Of a stretch of 13,462 bases of DNA, positions 7,831 to 13,462 are shown one piece after another. Where the stretch lies: positions 1 to 13,462 of the forward strand of contig JBBRPS010000207.1 of assembly GCA_038227745.1 (NCBI GenBank), given 5' to 3'. The notes beneath the pieces are model-generated. The model was not told the origin of the DNA and ran no database searches. It saw only the letters and a list, made by a program, of their open reading frames with translations. The position numbers and the translations under genes were made by a program. The stretch is from DASPXY01 sp038227745 (GTDB lineage: Bacteria; Planctomycetota; Planctomycetia; Gemmatales; Gemmataceae). Positions within the stretch are counted from its first letter, which is position 1, and every line of letters begins with the position of its first letter.

Positions 7831-7834
7831 CGCC

Positions 7835-9640
7835 ATGGTCACCTGCCCCAGGTGCGGCGGGAAGTCCCGCGACCAGGAATTCTGCGACCACTGCAACGCC
7901 GACCTCATGCCCCCCTCGCGCACTCCACCCCCCGCCGTCTGCCCCCTCGACTCCGAGGGGCCACTCCAGCTGACCGCTGAACAACGGGCAACCCTCACGC
8001 GCCCGGAAGCCGGGGTGACCGTACGCGCCCCCAACCAGTCCTGGCGACTGCACTGGATCCCGCGCGGCGCCTGGGCAACCCGCCGTGCCGGCGTGGAGGA
8101 GCGCGGCCGGTACCGCGGCAACGTGCTGCCGCCCTGCCGCATCGTCCCCGACCAGAACGGCGTCTGGCTGCTGGCCGAGGCCTGGTCGCCGCAGCCGCCC
8201 CCCTGGCTGCTGCCGCCCGCCCGCGACCCGCTCGACGAGGCCCGCCGCCTCGCCGCCTTCCTCGACGTGCTGGCCACGGCCCTCGGCGAACTGCACGCCC
8301 AGGGCCTGGTGTGGCTGACCTTTGACCCCAGGGACCTCGAGTTCCTCCCAGCCTCCGCGGCCCGGCCGGCGCCGCGCCTCCGCTTCACCAACCTCGACCT
8401 CGCCGTCTACCCCAGGGGGCGCTGCCCCGACCGCCTGCACGTCAACGTCAAGTTCGCGGCCCCGGAGATCTGCCGCTTCCGCGCCTGCGACCTCGGACCG
8501 GCCACCGACGTCTACCACCTGGCCGTCTTCGCCTACTACTGGCTCGCACGTCTGCTGCCCGGGGGCTTCTTCGGCGCCGGCCTGGAGGCGTTCGGCTTCG
8601 CCCTGCCGCCGCTGCGGACGTTCGCGCCGGCCCTGCCGCCGGCGCTCGCCGCCGCCGTCAACCGCGGGCTGGCGGTCGAGCCGGCATGGCGCCCGCCTAC
8701 GCCCGCCGCCTTCTGCGCCGAGTTCCGGGCGGCGCTGCAGACGGCGGAGAAGCGCGCGACCTCGTCCGCCCCGGTGCGCTGGGATCTCGGCGTCCACACA
8801 CGGCCGGGCCGGGCCAAGGCGGCCCTGAACCGCCCCAACCAGGACTACGCCCTGCTGCGCCGCTTCGACGGGCCGCCGCGCGCCCTGCTCGCCGTCGCCG
8901 ACGGCATCAGCACCTGCGACGTCGGCAGCGGCGACGTGGCGAGCCGCACGGCCTGCGCGGTGCTGGAGCAGGCGTTCGGCCCGCCGTCGTCGCTCGCCTC
9001 CTTCGCGAAGGCGGTCACCGCCGCCTGCCGGCAGGCGTCGCGCGGGCTGCTGGACTGGGCGCTGCGGAACGGCCACCGCCAGCAGCTCGCCGAGGGGCTC
9101 GACCTGATGGGCACCACCGTAACCGCGGCGTGGCTGGAGGGTAATTGCCTGGCGCTGGCCAACCTGGGCGACAGCCGCGCCTACCTGATCGACGCCGCCG
9201 GCGCCGAGCAGTTGACGGTGGACGGCGACCTGGGCTCGGCGCTGCTGGCGGCGGGGGTGCCGCCGGAGGACGTGCGCGAGGCCGGCCCGATGGCCAGGGC
9301 GCTGCGCGACTGCGTCGGCGGCTGCTCGCGCGGCCCCGGCGGCGAGCCAACGGTCAACGAGCGGTACTGCACGCCGGCGGTGACGACCTGGCGGTTGCTT
9401 CCGGGGGACTTCGTGGTACTGTGTACGGACGGGCTGGTCGAGGAGGGCGTCTTCCTCGACCCCGCGGCGCTGGCGGAGTTGTTGCGCCGCCACAAGGACC
9501 TGCCCGCCGCGGCGCTCGCCGTCAAGCTCGCCGACGCCGCCGACGCCCTCCAGCGCCCGCCGGGGCCGCTGGAGCCGGATGGTTTTGGGGATAATATTAG
9601 CTGTATCGTCATCAAGGTGCTCGGCGCCGCTCGCGGCTAA
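7835..9640 (+). CDS. Zinc ribbon - pseudokinase - PP2C phosphatase fusion
   Basis: A 601-residue cytoplasmic protein in three parts. Residues 1-25 are a zinc ribbon (C4-x2-C7, C17-x2-C20). Residues ~60-300 look like a degenerate Ser/Thr kinase C-lobe: the HRD-loop region reads VWLTFDPRDLEFL (159-171) with Thr at the catalytic Asp, DFG is replaced by NLD (186-188), yet APE (209-211) and the GPATDVYHLAV segment (221-231) remain. Residues ~318-596 are a PP2C phosphatase with QDYALL (336-341), VADGIS (354-359), GTTVTAAW (426-433), NLGDSRAY (443-450), LCTDGL (529-534) and GDNIS (585-589). The Asp residues of DG, TDG and DN that hold the two metals are present, so the phosphatase should be active. 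It probably reverses the downstream kinase, with the dead kinase domain as a sensor or docking part. The vWA gene follows after 40 bases. Confidence 0.88.
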   Translation: MVTCPRCGGKSRDQEFCDHCNADLMPPSRTPPPAVCPLDSEGPLQLTAEQRATLTRPEAGVTVRAPNQSWRLHWIPRGAWATRRAGVEERGRYRGNVLPPCRIVPDQNGVWLLAEAWSPQPPPWLLPPARDPLDEARRLAAFLDVLATALGELHAQGLVWLTFDPRDLEFLPASAARPAPRLRFTNLDLAVYPRGRCPDRLHVNVKFAAPEICRFRACDLGPATDVYHLAVFAYYWLARLLPGGFFGAGLEAFGFALPPLRTFAPALPPALAAAVNRGLAVEPAWRPPTPAAFCAEFRAALQTAEKRATSSAPVRWDLGVHTRPGRAKAALNRPNQDYALLRRFDGPPRALLAVADGISTCDVGSGDVASRTACAVLEQAFGPPSSLASFAKAVTAACRQASRGLLDWALRNGHRQQLAEGLDLMGTTVTAAWLEGNCLALANLGDSRAYLIDAAGAEQLTVDGDLGSALLAAGVPPEDVREAGPMARALRDCVGGCSRGPGGEPTVNERYCTPAVTTWRLLPGDFVVLCTDGLVEEGVFLDPAALAELLRRHKDLPAAALAVKLADAADALQRPPGPLEPDGFGDNISCIVIKVLGAARG

Positions 9641-9680
9641 ACGGGGCAACACCGAGGCCCGGGCTCCGGGGATTTCGCAC

Positions 9681-11081
9681 ATGCCCGACGCATTTACGCT
9701 GCGCTGGAAGCTCGACCAGCCGTACGTCCTGGCAGACAAATCCGAGGACGTTCACGCCCTGGTCACCATCGAGCCGAACCCGACGGTCCTGGCCTCGGCC
9801 GACGCGACCGTCCTGCCGGCTCACCTGATCGTCCTTGTGGACGTCAGCGGCTCGATGGACTACCTGATGCGCCACGACCCCAACGCGAAGGCGGTCGGCG
9901 AGGTCGTGACCGAGGGCCGCAAGGCGCAGAGCGTCCAGTCGGACATCCCGAGCCGGCGCGAGGTGGCGTGCGACGTGGTCCGCAAGCTCGCCGGGCGCAT
10001 GACCGCCGACGACCTGCTCACCCTGGTGGCGTTCGACGAGCAGGCGTACGTGCTGGCGAGCGGTATGAATCCGACGGCGGCGGACCAGGTGAAGGCGGCG
10101 GTGCGGCAGCTCGCCAAGGCCGGCGGCGGCGGCACGTCGATGGGCCGCGGCCTGGCCGCCGTCCGCAACCTCCTCGCCTCGAACCCCGACGCCCGACACA
10201 CGCGCAAGCTGATCCTGCTGACCGATGGCGAGGACCAGGAGCCGGCCCTGGCACAGGCCGAAGCCGAGGCGGTCGGCCGCGAGCAGGGCGTCCCGATGGT
10301 GGCGCTGGGGACCGGCGAGTGCAAGGTCGCGTTCCTGACCGCCCTGGCCCGGACGAACCTCGCCGGGGCGTTCAACCACATCCAGAATGAGACGGACGCC
10401 GAGCAGTTCTTTCAGCAGGTGGTGGTCGGCCAGAAGAACGTGCAGGCGACGAACGTGTCGTTGCGACTGTGGCTGTCACCGGAACTGCAAGTGCGCGAGT
10501 TCTACCGCACGCGGCCGGAGATCCTGTACGTCGGCGACCTGGCGCCGGACGCGAACAACCAGGTGGAGCTGCGCCTGGAGCACATGGAGCGCGGCAAGGG
10601 GTACGAGTTCCTGTTCCGCTGCACGCTGCCGCGCCGCCAGGCCAGCCAGCGCTTCCGCGTCGCCAAGGCCAGCCTGGTCTACGACCTGCCGGGGCTGGGG
10701 CGGCAGCAGGAGACGGTCGAGGCGAACATTATCGTGGAGTACACGGCGGACGCCGAGCGGGCGCGCGAGCGGAGCGGCGACGTACGGCGAGTGCTGGCCC
10801 GCGCGGAGGTGCAGCGGCAGGTACTGTTCTTGCAGGCGAAGGTGGACGCGATCCGCCGCGGCACCGCGACAGACCGCGACCGGACGCTGGTGGCGAGCCT
10901 GCTCAAGGCGCTGATCGCGAAGTTCGAGGAGTTCGGCGACCAGGCGACGGTGAACCAGTACCGGCAGTTGCAGGAGGAGTTCCTGCGCCGCGGCACGATC
11001 TCGCAGGAGATGCTGAACCGCTCGCTGGCGGCCTCGTCGCGCGCCGAGGCTGGGGTCGGCCCCCAGGACATTGATTTTTGA
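9681..11081 (+). CDS. vWA domain protein with intact MIDAS
   Basis: A 466-residue protein without a signal peptide. A beta-strand-rich N-terminus (1-45) precedes a von Willebrand factor A domain (~46-250) with all MIDAS metal ligands: DVSGS (54-58), Thr152 in GGGGTSMG and LLTDGED (179-185). An insert (~61-92) follows the first strand. Residues ~255-355 form a further beta-rich region, as in YfbK/TerY-like stand-alone vWA proteins. Residues 356-455 are helical and charged (RARERSGDVRRVLARAEVQR onward), possibly a coiled coil. Such proteins usually bind a partner through Mg2+, and here the partner is presumably the phosphatase, FHA protein or kinase. GGGGA at 9668-9672 is 8 bases before ATG. 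The tail ends in DIDF. The next gene follows after 156 bases containing the nested palindrome. Confidence 0.85.
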   Translation: MPDAFTLRWKLDQPYVLADKSEDVHALVTIEPNPTVLASADATVLPAHLIVLVDVSGSMDYLMRHDPNAKAVGEVVTEGRKAQSVQSDIPSRREVACDVVRKLAGRMTADDLLTLVAFDEQAYVLASGMNPTAADQVKAAVRQLAKAGGGGTSMGRGLAAVRNLLASNPDARHTRKLILLTDGEDQEPALAQAEAEAVGREQGVPMVALGTGECKVAFLTALARTNLAGAFNHIQNETDAEQFFQQVVVGQKNVQATNVSLRLWLSPELQVREFYRTRPEILYVGDLAPDANNQVELRLEHMERGKGYEFLFRCTLPRRQASQRFRVAKASLVYDLPGLGRQQETVEANIIVEYTADAERARERSGDVRRVLARAEVQRQVLFLQAKVDAIRRGTATDRDRTLVASLLKALIAKFEEFGDQATVNQYRQLQEEFLRRGTISQEMLNRSLAASSRAEAGVGPQDIDF

Positions 11082-11121
11082 TTCCGTGACGGGGCCGGCG
11101 AGCGGCGAAAGAGAACAGCTT

Positions 11122-11182
11122 GTAGGACGGGTCTCCTGACCCGTCCTGTCGCGGGCAGGACGGGTCAGGAGACCCGTCCTAC
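11122..11182. repeat. Nested palindromic repeat (two inverted REP-like units)
   Basis: A perfect 27-bp inverted repeat (11122-11148 and 11156-11182) with a 7-base loop TCGCGGG. Each arm is itself a palindrome: the left arm has GGACGGGTC, loop TCCT, GACCCGTCC; the right arm is its reverse complement with loop AGGA. The unit is the same as in the core of 5301-5368. A further 6-bp hairpin (CGGGGA 11182-11187, TCCCCG 11194-11199) follows directly. It sits between the vWA gene and the zinc-ribbon FHA gene. It could lower read-through or protect the upstream mRNA end, but it has no U-tract like a classical terminator. Confidence 0.92.
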
Positions 11183-11237
11183 GGGGAGAGTTTTCCCCGC
11201 CGCTCGCCCAAGGCCCCCTGACCGAGGTCGGTAACCC

Positions 11238-12365
11238 ATGCCCATCTGTTCCACCTGCGGCGGCAACATTTCCGCCCACGACGCGACCTGCCCGTACTGC
11301 GGCGAGACGCTCACCTCCGGCGGGGCCGCCGACTGGGATCTGCTGACGGACGACGTCTCGCTGCTGTCGCCGCCGCCCGCGGCGCCCTCTGCCGCCGCCC
11401 CACCCCCGTGGGAAGGGTTCGGCAACGCGCCGGGTGCCCCACAGGAAGACTGGCTGCTCTCCGCGGACGAACTGAACGCCCCAAGCATGGCGCCGCAGCC
11501 GTTGCCCGTGCCCCCCTGGACGCCGACGCCCGCGCCGCCGCAGCCGCCGGTGGCCCCGTGGGCATCGCCCGCCAGGCAGGAACCTGCCCTGCCGCCCTGG
11601 ACGCCGGTCACCCCGGCGCCGGCGCCGCCTAGCAACACGGGGTTCACGGAGATGAACCTGGTCTTCGACGTGGAGGAACCCGGAGCCGCGCCGCCGATAC
11701 CGCCTCAGGGGATCGCGCCGACCGCTGCCGTGCCCATTCAGAACGTGCAGCCGGCCTGGCAAGCGCCCGTCGTCGCCGTGCCGCAGCCGGCGCCCGTCAT
11801 CCCGGCTCCGATCCCGCAACCACTCGCACCCACTCCGCCGGCCGCGGCGCGGGTCTGCCCGTCGTGCGGCAGGACGTACGGCCCCGGCCACCGCGACGAC
11901 TTCTGCGACTGCGGCGCCGAACTGGTCGCGAGCCGCCCTCCTCCTGCCCCCGCCCCGGCCCCAGTCCCAGCGACCCCCGCGCCGAAGCCGGCCGCCGGCC
12001 CCCAGCGACCGCCCGCGGGCACGCGCTGCCTGGTGCTCTACGGGGCGGACAAACGGCCGGTGCAGTATTTCCCCCTGGGCAAAGACGCGATGCTGATCGG
12101 CCGCCTCGACCCGGCGAGCGGCTGCTTTCCCGACATCGACGTGAGCGAATGGGTCGATGCCGTGACGGCGCGCAAGGTGTCGCGCAAGCACGCGCTGATC
12201 CTGCACGTGCGCGGCAGCGACAGCTTCACCCTGCGGCCCCTGCCAGGCAATACCGGCACGCAGGTCAACGCGCAGCTGTGTCCCGGGCCGGACGACGTGC
12301 CGCTGGCGCCCGGGACGCGCGTCATCCTCGGCGGGGCGGTGCGGCTGAAGTTCGAGGTCACGTAG
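11238..12365 (+). CDS. Double zinc ribbon, Pro/Ala-rich linker, FHA domain protein
   Basis: A 375-residue protein. The N-terminus is a zinc ribbon (C4-x2-C7, C18-x2-C21) much like that of the PP2C fusion. A long Pro/Ala-rich, probably disordered stretch (~45-203) follows, interrupted by NTGFTEMNLVFDVEE (133-147), a possible short recognition motif containing acidic residues and a Thr. A second ribbon at 207-225 has CPSC and CDC. After another Pro-rich spacer, residues ~263-375 resemble an FHA domain: IGRLDP (287-292), SRKH (315-318, with the Ser and His of the SxxH pattern), GTQVNAQL (340-347) and closing strands VILGGAVRLKFEV. The FHA match is less canonical than in the 6984-7463 gene because of inserts. 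It is a likely phosphopeptide-reading adaptor for the kinase 15 bases downstream. GAGG at 11224-11227 precedes the ATG. Confidence 0.82.
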   Translation: MPICSTCGGNISAHDATCPYCGETLTSGGAADWDLLTDDVSLLSPPPAAPSAAAPPPWEGFGNAPGAPQEDWLLSADELNAPSMAPQPLPVPPWTPTPAPPQPPVAPWASPARQEPALPPWTPVTPAPAPPSNTGFTEMNLVFDVEEPGAAPPIPPQGIAPTAAVPIQNVQPAWQAPVVAVPQPAPVIPAPIPQPLAPTPPAAARVCPSCGRTYGPGHRDDFCDCGAELVASRPPPAPAPAPVPATPAPKPAAGPQRPPAGTRCLVLYGADKRPVQYFPLGKDAMLIGRLDPASGCFPDIDVSEWVDAVTARKVSRKHALILHVRGSDSFTLRPLPGNTGTQVNAQLCPGPDDVPLAPGTRVILGGAVRLKFEVT

Positions 12366-12380
12366 CGGCCCGGAGATGAA

Positions 12381-13462
12381 ATGGACAACGCGCCCCCAGC
12401 GGCGGTGACCGCAGGCGACCTGCAGGGCGACCCCTTCGAGCGCGACGGCCGCTCCTTCCTGCGCGCCGAGGTGCCGCGCGGCGACAACCGCGGCCTGGCC
12501 TTCACCGTCGCCCAGCCGCTCGCCGGTCGTTACCGCGTCCAGCGCTTCTTCGCGTCCGGCGGCATGGGCCTGCTGCTCCAGGGCGAGGACCTGCGCACCG
12601 GAGCGCGCGTCGTCATCAAGACGACCCTGCGCTACGATGTCCTCCCCTACGCCCGGGTGCGCGACCGCGATGGCTTCACGAACCAGCTCCGCCTGCCGCG
12701 CAAGACGTTGGAAATGGAGCGGCGCATTCTCGTGCTGCTGCGCAACGCCGGCTGCAACGCCGTCCCCCACCCTAACGACTTCGTATATGACACCAACCCG
12801 CTCCTGCAAGGCCCTTATCAGACCGAGGACGGCGAGGCGTGGAGCTACGACGACCACGAAATGATCGACGCCGAGCCGTACCTGGTGATGGAGACGGTCG
12901 GCGGCCGGTCGCTGGAGGACGTGCTGCGCGAGCAGCCGGGACAGCGTCTGTCGGAGGCCCGCAGCCTGCGGATCGCGCACCAGGTCACCGACGTGCTGCG
13001 GACGCTGCACTTCCCGGCGTCGATGCGGCCCGGCATGACGTGGCGGCTGATCTACCAGGACCTGAAGCCGGCGAACCTGCTGCTGGCGGCGCAGGACCGC
13101 GTCACGGTGCTCGACCTGGGCGGCTGCCAGCTCGTGAACCTCGACGCCGGCCAGAAGCTGCTGCCGGGAGCGTGTACCGCCGGCTACTGTCCGCCGGAGT
13201 GCGAACAGCCCTACGCGCTGCTGACGCCGGCCGCCGACGTGTACACGGTGGGCAGCAACCTGTTCCAGCTGTTGAGCGGCCGCAGTCCGCTGGAGTTCCT
13301 GCCGGCGAACGTGGCGGCGACGCAGCCGCGCGCCGCCCGCCTGGATAGTAAACTACTGGAAGGCCACTGCCGGCCGGCGACGCGGGAGTTGGTGGAGCGT
13401 TGCCTGGCGCCCGACCCGGCCGACCGCTTCCTCGACGCGGAGTCGCTGATGCGGGCCATCGA
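12381..13462 (+). CDS. Ser/Thr protein kinase (partial, runs off window)
   Basis: 360 codons are visible with no stop. After a ~48-residue N-terminal extension, the kinase domain begins at GRYRVQRFFASGGMG (49-63, glycine-rich loop). It has VVIK with Lys80, a helix-C Glu (111 or 113), hinge LVMETVGGRSL (168-178), catalytic loop YQDLKPANLLL (225-235, with Asp227, Lys229 and Asn232), metal-binding DLG (245-247) in place of DFG, PPE (271-273) for APE, and AADVYTVGSNLFQLLSG (284-300). The essential Lys and both Asp residues are present, so it should be active despite His-to-Tyr in HRD. Between helix C and hinge is a longer segment than usual (~125-165). GGAG (12372-12375) lies 5 bases before ATG 12381; the nearby ATG at 12376 is out of frame. 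C-terminal domains lie outside the window. Likely targets are the neighbouring FHA and vWA proteins. Confidence 0.9.
   Translation, partial: MDNAPPAAVTAGDLQGDPFERDGRSFLRAEVPRGDNRGLAFTVAQPLAGRYRVQRFFASGGMGLLLQGEDLRTGARVVIKTTLRYDVLPYARVRDRDGFTNQLRLPRKTLEMERRILVLLRNAGCNAVPHPNDFVYDTNPLLQGPYQTEDGEAWSYDDHEMIDAEPYLVMETVGGRSLEDVLREQPGQRLSEARSLRIAHQVTDVLRTLHFPASMRPGMTWRLIYQDLKPANLLLAAQDRVTVLDLGGCQLVNLDAGQKLLPGACTAGYCPPECEQPYALLTPAADVYTVGSNLFQLLSGRSPLEFLPANVAATQPRAARLDSKLLEGHCRPATRELVERCLAPDPADRFLDAESLMRAI

Larger units (their letters stand above)
7464..7834. other. 371-base divergent intergenic region
   Basis: The region lies between the FHA gene (minus) and the zinc-ribbon/PP2C gene (plus). It holds a candidate promoter in each direction (7563-7591 minus, 7752-7780 plus), a 7-bp inverted repeat (GTGGGCG 7508-7514 and CGCCCAC 7529-7535) in what would be the FHA leader, and a pyrimidine-rich run around 7706-7738. 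A tandem GCGATTG GCGATTG (7741-7754) overlaps the plus -35 region. Frames crossing it have no domain character. Confidence 0.5.

Noticed and set aside
7655..9739. 694-codon minus-strand frame over the PP2C fusion gene
   Set aside because: It is the mirror of a gene with zinc-ribbon and PP2C motifs, and its translation has no domain character.
11122..11182. Intrinsic terminator
   Set aside because: The hairpins are strong, but no run of U follows and the same unit occurs upstream of divergent genes, so a dispersed repeat explains it better.
10476..13010. 844-codon open frame on the minus strand across the vWA, FHA and kinase genes
   Set aside because: It is antisense to three genes with clear domains and is rich in Arg, Gly and Ala with no motifs. 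Long antisense frames are expected at this GC content.
7835..13462. Type VI secretion Fha/PpkA/PppA module
   Set aside because: No Tss or Tag gene is visible and the vWA and zinc-ribbon architectures do not fit; sequence beyond the window could reopen this.

Overview
High-GC (about 65-70 %) bacterial chromosome segment. A planctomycete of the Gemmata type is the best guess. The reasons are a secreted PQQ-like beta-propeller protein opening with a WPGWRGPRGDG motif, a secretin-like protein with a GGPGT segment, and a dense set of FHA, vWA, PP2C and Ser/Thr kinase genes. No rRNA, tRNA, CRISPR array, transposase or phage gene was seen. The organism is inferred from gene style only.

Left part (1-5236). 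The first ~130 bases are clearly less GC-rich than the rest and run straight into a PIG-V-like membrane mannosyltransferase that lacks its usual N-terminus. A short secretin-like protein follows on the same strand. It overlaps by ATGA a 59-residue gene that looks like the second half of a PilZ domain and is easily missed by gene callers. On the opposite strand are a secreted PQQ-like beta-propeller protein and, upstream of it, a DRG/Obg-type GTPase with a C-terminal TGS domain.

Middle (5237-7834). A 68-base near-perfect palindrome sits between the GTPase and a divergently transcribed purine nucleoside phosphorylase. The phosphorylase overlaps a CPBP/CAAX-type membrane protease by GTGA. A small FHA protein is convergent with the protease, with only 8 bases between the stop codons, and divergent from the large right-hand cassette.

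Right part (7835-13462, running off the edge). Four co-directional genes form a phospho-signalling cassette: (1) a fusion of zinc ribbon, degenerate kinase-like domain and PP2C phosphatase; (2) a vWA protein with intact MIDAS residues; (3) a protein with two zinc ribbons, a Pro/Ala-rich linker and a C-terminal FHA domain; (4) a Ser/Thr kinase with an unusual YQD catalytic loop, cut by the window end. With the divergent FHA gene this gives a writer (kinase), an eraser (PP2C), two readers (FHA) and a metal-dependent adhesion or scaffold module (vWA). The set recalls the vWA/PP2C/kinase 'TerY-P' triads, but the pseudokinase-PP2C fusion and the zinc-ribbon FHA protein make this version distinctive. 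A second, nested palindromic repeat inside the cassette (11122-11182) belongs to the same repeat family as the one at 5301-5368, with a compensatory base-pair change between them.
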